64,000 nt of DNA from Bacillota bacterium (lineage in GTDB: Bacteria; Bacillota; Clostridia; Lachnospirales; Lachnospiraceae): NCBI GenBank assembly GCA_023398375.1, contig JAEWSH010000042.1, forward strand, positions 248,001 through 312,000. The letters are read 5' to 3'. Position 1 is the stretch's first letter, and each line of letters begins with the position of its first letter. Shown piece after piece: positions 1 through 9,300 of the stretch. A model generated the notes under the pieces. It worked only from the letters and a program-made list of their open reading frames with translations, was not told where the DNA came from and searched no databases. The position numbers and the translations under genes are program-made.

Positions 1-1
1 T

Positions 2-823
2 AAGCCTATGTATAACCGATTTAAAGCCGCACTTTGCCCGGGTTCGACAATGAAGACCATAACCGCCGCTATTGGTGTTGAGACAGGTATAATTTCTCCG
101 GATGAAGATTTTGGACATAGTGGTCTTAGCTGGCAAAAGGATAAAAGCTGGGGCGGATACCGTATTACAACTTTGACTGAGTACAATGAGCCTGCGAATA
201 TAGAAAACGGTCTTGTGTATTCAGACAATATATTTTTTGGTAAGGCAGCACTTAAAATAGGAGCAGATACCTTTGCGGAGGAATTAAAGAAGCTTGGGTT
301 TGAAGAAAAGATCCCTTTTGAGTACGGGCTGTATTCTTCGATTATTTCAAGCACAGAGAGCTTTACTTCAGAAATCCAGCTGGCAGACAGCGGCTTTGGA
401 CAGGGACAAATTCTGATGAATCCAGTTCACCTGGCAGTTATTTATGCGGCATTTATGAATGAGGGCAATATACTAAAACCACGTCTTATACTTAGTGGAG
501 CGGAGACGCCGGAAATATGGAAAGCAAACGCATTCTCTCCCGAGACCGTGGCAACCATCAGAAATGACCTTGTGCAGGTAATTGAACGTGGGACAGGAAA
601 AATGGGCAGAATCAACGGCTTGACACTGGCAGGCAAGACCGGTACCGCAGAAATCAAATTGGACAAAGAGGATGTGGATGGGACAGAACTTGGTTGGTTT
701 GCACTCTTCACAGCAGATGAAAATGTGGAGAATCCACTGCTTGTCGTTTCTATGGTGGAAGATGTAAAAAGCCGCGGCGGCAGTCACTATGTGATTCCAC
801 ACGTAAAGGCACTTTTTGAATGA
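2..823 (+). CDS. Penicillin-binding protein, transpeptidase domain (5' truncated by window edge)
   Basis: C-terminal part of a D,D-transpeptidase that cross-links peptidoglycan outside the membrane. The frame is open back to the left edge, so the gene starts outside the window and the first in-frame ATG here is internal. The three active-site motifs are visible in order: STMK (nucleophile serine) near the start, SDN about 60 residues later, and KTGT in the C-terminal third. This is the penicillin-binding fold of the class B / FtsI-PbpA type. The N-terminal membrane anchor and dimerisation region are not visible, so the exact class cannot be named. It ends about 125 bp before the Ku gene, with no clear terminator between them. 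Confidence 0.9.
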   Translation, partial: KPMYNRFKAALCPGSTMKTITAAIGVETGIISPDEDFGHSGLSWQKDKSWGGYRITTLTEYNEPANIENGLVYSDNIFFGKAALKIGADTFAEELKKLGFEEKIPFEYGLYSSIISSTESFTSEIQLADSGFGQGQILMNPVHLAVIYAAFMNEGNILKPRLILSGAETPEIWKANAFSPETVATIRNDLVQVIERGTGKMGRINGLTLAGKTGTAEIKLDKEDVDGTELGWFALFTADENVENPLLVVSMVEDVKSRGGSHYVIPHVKALFE

Positions 824-948
824 ATTGGGTCAAGAAATGTGGTTATTTATACTAAATTGCACACAATGCTTGCATTTATAGGAAACCGAATTAATTACGA
901 ATACTTATAATGCAGATGGAAATAATAACCTGTGGAGGTGTTTACAGT

Positions 949-1722
949 ATGGTATCACGTAAAACAGTTATTACATTTGGAATGGTAGCAATCCCAATCG
1001 CTATGTTAACAGCCACACAGGACAATGATATACATTTCAATCAACTGCATAAGGAAGACAATAGTCGCATCCGGTATAAGAAAACTTGTGCCCATTGCGG
1101 TAAGGAGATATCTTCCAAAGACATTGTAAAAGGATATGAATATGACAAGGATAAGTATGTCGTTATTACAGACGAGGAGATTGAAAAAATTAAAACGGAA
1201 AAAGAAAAATCCATTCAGATTCTGCACTTTGCCCAACTGAACCAGATTTCTCCGGTCTATTATGAAAAGACTTATCAGGCGGCGCCTGAACCGGGTGGAG
1301 AAAAAGCATTTGAGCTACTTCGAGCTGCATTGATGAGTGAACAAAAGATCGCGATAGGAAAAACAGTGATTGGAACAAAAGATACCTTAATGGCAATCAT
1401 TCCTCGTGAGGAAGGTATTCTTATTTCTACGATGTTTTATGCCGACGAAATCAAAGAGATTCAAAAGCAGTATACAAAGCCGGAAGTATCCGGACAGGAA
1501 TTAAATATGGCCAAAACTCTGATCAGTTCCATGGATACGCCATTTGATCCTTCCCAATACAAAGATGAATATCAGTCAAGACTTCGTGAGTTGATCGAAA
1601 CAAAGATATCCGGTAAGGAAATCGTCGCAGCAGAACCTGAAAGTGCTGTAAAAGTCATTGATCTTATGGACGCGCTCAAAGCCAGCGTCGAGAAAGCGAA
1701 AAAAGACAGGGAACCGGCATAG
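949..1722 (+). CDS. ku: Non-homologous end-joining protein Ku
   Basis: Bacterial Ku, a homodimeric ring that binds DNA double-strand ends and recruits the ligase LigD. The product is about 257 residues and consists of the Ku core beta-barrel domain, beginning VSRKTVITFGMVAIPIAM. It has the typical CxxCG (CAHCGKE) and the following VKGYEYDKDKYV block, then a short Lys/Glu-rich C-terminus. An upstream ATG at 910 exists, but the ATG at 949 has a strong GGAGGTG Shine-Dalgarno site 8 nt away and gives the standard Ku N-terminus. Only 2 nt separate its stop from the ligD start, so the two are co-transcribed and probably translationally coupled. In spore formers, Ku-LigD typically repairs DNA in dormant or germinating cells; that role is inferred here. 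Confidence 0.95.
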   Translation: MVSRKTVITFGMVAIPIAMLTATQDNDIHFNQLHKEDNSRIRYKKTCAHCGKEISSKDIVKGYEYDKDKYVVITDEEIEKIKTEKEKSIQILHFAQLNQISPVYYEKTYQAAPEPGGEKAFELLRAALMSEQKIAIGKTVIGTKDTLMAIIPREEGILISTMFYADEIKEIQKQYTKPEVSGQELNMAKTLISSMDTPFDPSQYKDEYQSRLRELIETKISGKEIVAAEPESAVKVIDLMDALKASVEKAKKDREPA

Positions 1723-1724
1723 AT

Positions 1725-4166
1725 ATGGATTCGAAACTGAGCGAGTATAATGAAAAAAGAGATTTCCAAAAAACATCGGAGCCGAAAGGAAAAACAGTAG
1801 ATCATGACGAAAGTCTAGGTTTTGTAGTACAACATCATATGGCACGAAGAGAACATTATGATTTTCGTTTGGAATGGGCAGGGGTCCTTTTAAGCTGGGC
1901 CGTCCCCAAGGGCCCGTCCTATGATACACGTGACAAAAGGCTGGCCGTACAGGTAGAAGATCATCCGCTTCCATATAGGAATTTTGAAGGGACGATTCCC
2001 AAGGGAGAATACGGTGGCGGAATCGTCATGCTTTGGGATGAAGGTGTATGGGAACCTCATGGGAATGTGGAGGATGGACTTCATAGAGGTGAGCTGAAGT
2101 TTGTTTTGAAAGGAAGACGGATGAAAGGGAAATGGGCATTGATCCGTCTCAAAGCCAAACCTGGTGAGAAAAAGGAAAACTGGCTGTTACTGAAAGAAAA
2201 AGATGAGTATGCCAAAACTTCTGACGGAATTTCAGAATTTACCACAAGTGTCCGAACCGGGCGTACGATGAAAGAAATCGAAAAAGGAGAAGAGAAAGAA
2301 ATCATCAAAAATCCTTTTGATCAGGTTACCGTACAGCTTGCTAAATTAGTAAATAAAATTCCTGAGGGAGAAGATTGGCTCTATGAGATGAAATTTGATG
2401 GATACAGAATCACAGCATTTGTGGAGAACAATAGCGCACGGCTTATTACAAGAAACGGTAATGATTATCAAAAGCGCTTTTCAGATATTGCGTTTTCCCT
2501 TATTGACTGGGCTGGGGGAAGGGCAATGGTATTAGACGGTGAAATGGTAATCACGGACGCATCGGGAAAAACAGATTTTCAAGCGTTACAGAACTATATG
2601 AAAAACGCCAAGTCACAGAAATTGACATATGTTGTTTTCGATCTTCTTGCACTGGATGGTGCGGATCTTCGACAGCATAACTTGATTGACAGAAAAGAAA
2701 TGCTTGAGACTTTGATGGAGGATGCTCCGCAAAATCTTTACCTCAGCCGTTATATCATGGGAAAAGGAGCGGAAAGTTTTGCTGCGGCCTGTGAGACTGG
2801 TATGGAGGGGATAATAGGTAAAAAAGTTGACTCCATCTACGGCGGAACCAGAAACGGTGACTGGATTAAATTAAAATGCGGGAAAAGGCAGGAATTTGTT
2901 ATCGGAGGATATACACGCTCAGATAAAAAAACAAGCGGTGTAAGTTCGCTCCTGCTTGGTATCTACGACGGGGAAGATCTTATTTATGCCGGACGTGCCG
3001 GGACAGGTATGAGTGAGAAGGATAGGAAAGTATTTGAGAACGAGTTTAATAGCATAAAAAGAGTGAATTCGCCTTTTAAGTTCCAGCCTGAATCACGGAC
3101 AAAGGAAAAGATTACATGGCTTGAACCGGTATTGGCAGCAGAAATTAAATTTGCAGAATGGACTGAAGAGAATTTATTAAGACAGGCAAGCTTCAAAGGC
3201 CTGCGGACAGATAAAGATCCTAAAGAGATAAAAAAGGAAAAAACAGAAATTGAAAGATTGTATCAAACACCTGCAATTGGAGTAGAGAATACAATGAAAG
3301 GAAATGCAAATAGTATCATAATCGGAGGAATTAAAATCTCTAATCCCGACAAAGTAATCTTTGAGGATCCTACAATCACGAAAGCAGATGTAGTACGCTA
3401 TTACGAAAAAATCTCACCGCGTATGCTGCCGTATGTGAATCATAGGATCTTAACTACTGTGCGCTGCCCTAAGGGAATATCACAGGCGTGCTTTTATAAA
3501 AAACACCCTGCATCAGACAGCAAGGGAGTCATTGCGGTACCCATTGCTAACAGTGAAGGAGAAGAGGAATTATATTTTTATGTTGAAAATGTTTTCGGAA
3601 TTTTAAACGAAGTTCAAATGGGGACTTTGGAATTTCATACATGGGGAAGCAGCGTCGATGAGCTTGAAAAACCTGACATGATGGTATTCGACCTGGATCC
3701 GGATGAGGGAATGGAGCTGAGCCGAGTACGTCAGGGAGTACTGGACGTCAAAAGTATTCTCGATGAACTTTCGCTAAATTCATATCTTAAGACAAGCGGG
3801 GGTAAAGGCTACCATGTGGTCGTTCCATTAAAACCAATGGTCACCTGGGATACTTTTCACGATTTTGCAAGACGGGTCGCTGAAGTGATGGAGCAAAAGT
3901 GGCCTGACCGCTATACGAGCAATGTCAGAAAAGCGAACCGGAAAGGAAAGATATTCATTGACTGGATTCGAAATGGCAGAGGTGCTACAAGTATTGCCCC
4001 ATATTCCTTAAGGGGAAGAAAAGGAGCCAAGGTGTCAATGCCCATCGCGTGGGAGGAACTTGATACGATAACCCCGGATGGTGTTGATATGGAGGGTGCG
4101 CTCTTGCGGATGAAAGGGATTGATCCATGGAAAGATTTTTTCATAAATAATCAGTTGTTGAAATAG
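1725..4166 (+). CDS. ligD: Multidomain ATP-dependent DNA ligase LigD (PE-LIG-POL order)
   Basis: End-joining ligase of 813 residues with three catalytic modules. Residues 25-180 are the 3'-phosphoesterase domain, with the conserved histidine/Asp/Arg cluster (H38, H44, D46, R48) and the HPLPYRNFEGTIPKGEYGGG block. Residues 195-500 are the ATP-dependent ligase: the adenylated lysine is K223 in KFDG, with nucleotidyltransferase and OB-fold motifs following. Residues 535-813 are the primase-like polymerase domain, with the metal-binding DLD at 656-658. The order PE-LIG-POL is one of several domain orders known for LigD. It follows ku by 2 nt and ends at a strong hairpin. Confidence 0.95.
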   Translation: MDSKLSEYNEKRDFQKTSEPKGKTVDHDESLGFVVQHHMARREHYDFRLEWAGVLLSWAVPKGPSYDTRDKRLAVQVEDHPLPYRNFEGTIPKGEYGGGIVMLWDEGVWEPHGNVEDGLHRGELKFVLKGRRMKGKWALIRLKAKPGEKKENWLLLKEKDEYAKTSDGISEFTTSVRTGRTMKEIEKGEEKEIIKNPFDQVTVQLAKLVNKIPEGEDWLYEMKFDGYRITAFVENNSARLITRNGNDYQKRFSDIAFSLIDWAGGRAMVLDGEMVITDASGKTDFQALQNYMKNAKSQKLTYVVFDLLALDGADLRQHNLIDRKEMLETLMEDAPQNLYLSRYIMGKGAESFAAACETGMEGIIGKKVDSIYGGTRNGDWIKLKCGKRQEFVIGGYTRSDKKTSGVSSLLLGIYDGEDLIYAGRAGTGMSEKDRKVFENEFNSIKRVNSPFKFQPESRTKEKITWLEPVLAAEIKFAEWTEENLLRQASFKGLRTDKDPKEIKKEKTEIERLYQTPAIGVENTMKGNANSIIIGGIKISNPDKVIFEDPTITKADVVRYYEKISPRMLPYVNHRILTTVRCPKGISQACFYKKHPASDSKGVIAVPIANSEGEEELYFYVENVFGILNEVQMGTLEFHTWGSSVDELEKPDMMVFDLDPDEGMELSRVRQGVLDVKSILDELSLNSYLKTSGGKGYHVVVPLKPMVTWDTFHDFARRVAEVMEQKWPDRYTSNVRKANRKGKIFIDWIRNGRGATSIAPYSLRGRKGAKVSMPIAWEELDTITPDGVDMEGALLRMKGIDPWKDFFINNQLLK

Positions 4167-4200
4167 TAAACCGGAAGTCACGGACTTCCGGTTTACTTAT
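4165..4200 (+). terminator. Hairpin terminator after ligD
   Basis: A perfect 15-bp inverted repeat (arms 4165-4179 and 4183-4197) with a 3-nt loop begins at the ligD stop codon. The downstream T-tract is weak, so it may act partly as an mRNA 3' stabiliser, but it marks the end of the ku-ligD unit. Confidence 0.7.
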
Positions 4201-4271
4201 CTATAGCTTTGATGTTATATTGTCTTTATAGGTATGCTATAATCTTATTATAAGACCATAGAGGAGGAGTT

Positions 4272-5519
4272 ATGAAGATAACTGTTTTTGATTTAGGGAA
4301 GAATAAGGAAAATGATTCGCTGACTAGAGTCATTGAGAATCATTATAGGAAAACAAATAAAGAAATGGAAGTGATCATACATAATTCTATTGAAACCGAA
4401 ATAAAGGATTGCATAGGCTGCTGGAGCTGCTGGTGGAAGAGTCCTGGCAAATGTGCTTTGAATGATGATGCGTATAAATTGTATCATGACTATATAAACA
4501 GTGATGAAGTGGTTATTCTTTTTCATACTGAAAATGGATTTATTGATGGCAAGGGAAAAACCTTTCTGGATAGATTAATACAACATTATTTACCTTACAT
4601 ACAATTAAGAAACGGTGAATGTACTCATTTGAAAAGATATGATAAATATCCCGTTATGAATTTCTATTTTAAAAAAAGTGGCTTAAGTATTGAGGAAATA
4701 CAGATTATAAAGAGTTATTTGGCACGGACAGCATATCATTTTCAAAGCGCTGTTAAAGAACTTTTGTATGAAAACGAAAGGATACAAACTACCTGCTTAG
4801 AAAGCACAAAACCTATAGAGGAAATTCTGCCAAAGGAAGTCATTGAAAGAAAAGCAAGGGGCAAATGGGTAATATATAATGGTTCTCCAAGAGGTAATAA
4901 TTCTAACAGTAAGCTGATAATTGAAAAGATAATTTGGGGAATGAAAATGCAGGGGGTAAAAAATATAGAGATAAGAAACCTTATAAATATAAAAGAACAC
5001 AAAAAATGGGCTGAAGATTTCAGTTCAGTCGAGAATCATTTATTTGTATTCCCGCTTTATGTTCACGCGATGCCAGGCTCCGTCATGAAATTTTTCGAAC
5101 AGTTAAAACCTGTAAACAATAAAAATGTACATATGGCATTTTTAGTTCAGTCAGGTTTTCCTGAGACCAGCCAATCATACTATCTGAGACCTTATCTTGA
5201 ACTAATTACCAAAAGGCTGGGAGTATCATTTGATGGAATCATCATAAAAGGAGGAGTGGAAGGTATTCGGATGAAACCGGAAAAAGCGAATCAAAAGCTC
5301 TTTCATCAAATGGAATCAATAGGCAGGACTTATGCCGACAAAGGAATTATGGATTTCACCTTGAAAAAAGAATATGAAAAATCCGCATATCTGTCAAAAG
5401 GTACGCAATTCATATTTTCTATATTATCATTGACCGGATTAACAAACTTTTATTGGGATTATCACCTTAAGAAAAATGGTGCTTATGAAAAAAAATTCGC
5501 AAAACCATACATGGAATGA
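4272..5519 (+). CDS. Tandem flavodoxin-like NAD(P)H-dependent FMN reductase
   Basis: Protein of 415 residues made of two flavodoxin-like halves. The N-terminal half (1-180) begins KITVFDLGKN and holds a CIGCWSCWWKSPGKC stretch typical of clostridial iron-sulfur or redox-flavodoxin relatives. The second half starts at about residue 197 with VIYNGSPRGNNSNS, the FMN-phosphate loop of NADPH-dependent FMN reductases. This implies a cytosolic flavin-dependent redox enzyme, but the substrate is unknown. A GAGGAGGAG ribosome site lies just before the ATG. The nitroreductase gene follows after 39 bp and is probably in the same transcript. The first half lacks an obvious GSPR loop, so it may be non-catalytic. 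Confidence 0.75.
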   Translation: MKITVFDLGKNKENDSLTRVIENHYRKTNKEMEVIIHNSIETEIKDCIGCWSCWWKSPGKCALNDDAYKLYHDYINSDEVVILFHTENGFIDGKGKTFLDRLIQHYLPYIQLRNGECTHLKRYDKYPVMNFYFKKSGLSIEEIQIIKSYLARTAYHFQSAVKELLYENERIQTTCLESTKPIEEILPKEVIERKARGKWVIYNGSPRGNNSNSKLIIEKIIWGMKMQGVKNIEIRNLINIKEHKKWAEDFSSVENHLFVFPLYVHAMPGSVMKFFEQLKPVNNKNVHMAFLVQSGFPETSQSYYLRPYLELITKRLGVSFDGIIIKGGVEGIRMKPEKANQKLFHQMESIGRTYADKGIMDFTLKKEYEKSAYLSKGTQFIFSILSLTGLTNFYWDYHLKKNGAYEKKFAKPYME

Positions 5520-5558
5520 AAACAGAGAGCGACCAAAGGTCGCAGGTGGGAGCATAAA

Positions 5559-6095
5559 ATGAAAGAAATTGAGAATAGAAGAAGTGTTCGTAAATATCAG
5601 GATAGAAAAGTTGAAAAAGAAAAACTGGAGCAGATATTGGAGAGTGCCAGACTGGCGCCATCCGGAAGCAATACACAACCATGGACATTCATTGTAGTTG
5701 AATCGAAAGATAGTAAGGAAAAACTAACGACCGCTGATCATAATCAGCAATGGATGATGTCTGCACCGCTGTTCATTGTTTGTGTTGCAGATATCAGATG
5801 TCGAATTTCTGATGATATTAGAGTCACGCTGAATGAGAACAGTTCTGAACCTGAGTTGAAGCAGATAATCCGGGATACTGCAATTGCGATTGCGCATATG
5901 TTGCTTGAAGCCGAACATCTGGGGTTATCAACTTGCTGGACAGGATGGTACGAGCAGGATGATATTAGACCGATTCTAAATATTCCGGAGGATAAGTATG
6001 TGTGTGGTGTTATAACAGTGGGATATGGCGATGAGTCACCAGGGCAGAGACCACGAAAACCACTAGAAAAAATAGTTCGATATGAAAAATGGTAA
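5559..6095 (+). CDS. Nitroreductase family protein
   Basis: FMN-dependent nitroreductase-fold enzyme of 178 residues. It begins with the family signature EIENRRSVRKYQDRKVEKEKL, followed by the FMN-contact segment ARLAPSGSNTQPWTF near residues 30-45. The C-terminal block STCWTGWY...VITVGYGDESP also fits the family. Such proteins reduce nitro compounds, quinones or flavins with NAD(P)H in the cytosol; the substrate cannot be read from sequence. It sits 39 bp downstream of the double flavodoxin gene and is closed by an intrinsic terminator, so the pair forms a two-gene redox unit. Confidence 0.88.
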   Translation: MKEIENRRSVRKYQDRKVEKEKLEQILESARLAPSGSNTQPWTFIVVESKDSKEKLTTADHNQQWMMSAPLFIVCVADIRCRISDDIRVTLNENSSEPELKQIIRDTAIAIAHMLLEAEHLGLSTCWTGWYEQDDIRPILNIPEDKYVCGVITVGYGDESPGQRPRKPLEKIVRYEKW

Positions 6096-6207
6096 TCTTA
6101 CATTCTTTGAATAGAAGAATAAAATGAACATAAAATCTCTCTACTGAACCTGCTACTAATATGACTACATTTAACAAATTTGAGAAGAAATTAATAAAAT
6201 AGATAGA

Positions 6208-6242
6208 AAATGGCACAATATAATGTTGTGCTATTTTTTTTT
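6208..6242 (+). terminator. Intrinsic terminator after nitroreductase
   Basis: 11-bp stem (6208-6218 with 6226-6236, one G-T wobble) running into a run of nine T residues. It covers the first in-frame ATG of the following glucan synthase frame, which argues that this ATG is not the real start. Confidence 0.85.
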
Positions 6243-6338
6243 GCGGCTTGCCGATTCAACTTGTGGAAAAACAGACTGACTATATGTAAGAAGATGCCAC
6301 CATGTCTGGAGGATTTCTTAAATAAGGAGGAGCTTCAA

Positions 6339-9300
6339 TTGCAGATTTTGTTGGAAGAGATAAATTTATATATAAAATCACCGTTTTTGCCGGTCATCTT
6401 ATTGCTATTGACCGGATTGATCTGTTTCGTTCTAATATTGCTCTATTACCGATTCAATCATTTAGGTAAGAAAGTGCATTTTCCAGTTTGTTTCATAGGA
6501 GCGGGAGATATCTTGAATCCGGGTGAATGGGAAAAGCAGATGTTGGATCTTGCAGAAATCAATAGGCACGTCAGGTTGATCGGAAACAACTTTGTTCTGA
6601 ATGATTATAATCAGGCAGCATATAAAAAACTGAATAAAATCAGAGACAGCATTTCAGTCTTATCCCCAGATATCATTTCCCTGATTCCGGCAGCACGCTG
6701 GCTCTTTGACAATTTTCAGATGATGTACAGGGAAATTAAAAAAGTGCGTACTTCGGGAACGGGCTATGCGGTTTTGCCGATTCTCAAGGGAAAGGAATAC
6801 CGTAACTTTCCACGTATTTATGTAGTAGCTAAGAAGATGGTGGCACTTTCCGGCGGACATTTAAGTGAAGAAAATATTTCCTTAATGCTGAAGGCTTATC
6901 AACAAAAGATATCGCTTACTGATAAGGAAATCTGGGTTTTGCCAGAAGTTCTGAGTTTTTGCCTGCTTGAAGAAATTATCACGACGGCAGATGAAATTCT
7001 TCATATCATTGATGTGAAGTTGAAGGCAGAGAAATTCTTAAGGGAAAAACTGGAAAACAAACAGGGTCCGGACGATATATCAGCACTGTTCAGCGAAATA
7101 GAGGATAACTTAAAACTGAACTACTCATTCCATGCGCATGTAATATACATGCTCAAAAATATGTCTTTTGACGAGATTTCCATTCAAAAATATGTGGAAT
7201 ATCATTTTGCTTCCATGGGAAGACAGGTCAAGACTTCTGGCATATTTCAGGAGGAAGGAAAGTGTGAATCATTCCTTGAAACAACGATACGTACTTTAAT
7301 TGTCAGTCTGAGAGATATGAATGAAGTAGATGAAGAGAAATTCTTTGAAAAGTATTCCTGTCTGGAGCAGATTTTGTTGCAGGATCCCGATGATGTTTAT
7401 GCAAAAATGGATTCTGAGACCAAAGGCCTGTACCGTGGTATAATCGTTAAGTTATCGCTCCGCTATCGGCTGATGGAAGAAAAAATAGCAAAGGACTGTC
7501 TGGAACTGGCGGCTCAGGGAAGGGAAGATATTAATTGTTCCCATCATGTGGGTGCCTATCTTTTGGGTAAGGGCTTTCCATTTTTAAAAGCTAAGTCATT
7601 AGGAAAACCAGTGCCTCAAAGTGTTAAGAAAAGAAAAAACGTGAAGGGCTTTCTCTATTTCCTTTCTCTTTTCTTTATTATTCTTGGACTGAGTGCCTGT
7701 CTGATCTACGCATTCCGAATTCTTGGCGGCATACAGGGTATTAAGCAGCCTGCAATTATTCTGTTGGTGGTAACGCCTCTGGTGATCGGTATTTGTATTG
7801 AAATTACAAATTTTATATTTACCAGAGGCATTATGGTTAAAAAGATTCCAGCCCTGAACTATTTAGAGGAAATACCTGAGGAAGCAAGAACCTTTGTGGT
7901 CATGCCGGCTATCGTTTCTTCTGAGGAACAGGGTCTTAAGTACATGGAACGTCTTCAAAAACATTATCTGGCAAATCGGCAGGTGAACCTATACTTTGCA
8001 CTCCTGCTTGATTTTGAGGATTCACCGGAGCCGTTCATGCCGAAGGACAAAGTGATTGAGAGTGCTCTTATAACACGGATGAGGAAACTGAATGAAATCT
8101 ATCCGTCGGAGCACCAGCGTTTTTCGCTATTCATCCGTTGCCGCAAATGGAATGAGGCAGAGAACTGTTATATGGGATGGGAGCGAAAGAGAGGAAAGTT
8201 AGAGGAGTTCAACAATCTTTTAAGTGGAGCAGGACAGGAAAATACCACCTTTACCTCACTCTACTGCGACGAGGATCTTCTTACCACCTTCCGATATGTA
8301 ATTACACTGGATGCGGATACGAATCTGATCCGTGACAATGCTGCAAAACTGGTCGGACTGATCGATCATCCTTTAAATAAGCCTATTCTGGATTTTACCA
8401 ATCAAAAAGTGAAGGAAGGCTATGTCGTCATTCAACCTTCGGTAAGAAATCATATCGTAGATAAGAATGGCAGCAGATTTACGAAAATCTTTGGAGGAGA
8501 ATCAGGTCTTGCCAATTACGGAACCGCTATATCAGATATTTACCAGGATATTTTTAATGAAGGTATTTATATCGGGAAGGGCATTTATGATATTGAAGCG
8601 CTCCATAAAGTGCTTCATAATAAGGTACCGGAAAACCGGATTCTCAGTCATGATCTTTTTGAGAGCTGCTATGCACGAACGGCATTTTCAAGCACGGCCA
8701 AGGTCATGGACAATTTTCCGAACAACGTTTTATCCTTTACCAAAAGGGAGCATCGATGGCTGCGTGGAGACTGGCAGCTGTTGCCTTGGTTGTTCATGAA
8801 GAAGACAATGGATGGGAGGAGCCTGTGTAAATTATCAAAATGGAAAATCTTCGATAATTTAAGGCGCAGCCTGGTTCCTCTGAGCAAGACGCTGTTTGTC
8901 CTGCTGAATATGGCATGGATGCCGAAAGCATGTTATCTCTGGATCCCCATTGTTTTCTTTAATGATATCTTTAACCTGTGTATTTTATTGATTACGGTAA
9001 TGATTCAGAAGCTGGTCCGACCAAATCTTGTTCTTGTTTATCAAGGTTTCTTAAAAGAAATTGTTACGATGATCAAAAGGGCATTCCTGGAATTTACAAT
9101 CACTCCTTACAGGTCCTTTATTGCATCGGATGCAATTGTCAGAACTTTGTACCGGATGTTCATCAGTAAAAAAAATCTGCTTCGCTGGAACACGGCGGAA
9201 GCAGTGGATGCCTCTATTGTTAATACCAGGAAAGGATACTTTCTTAGCATGTGGAGTTCTCTTCTTCCGGCAGCAGTGCTTGCGGTAATAATATTTATGA

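Noticed and set aside
6210..6338. N-terminal extension of the GT84 protein from an ATG at 6210
   Set aside because: The ATG lies inside an intrinsic terminator stem and T-run and lacks a ribosome site; the TTG at 6339 has a strong one.
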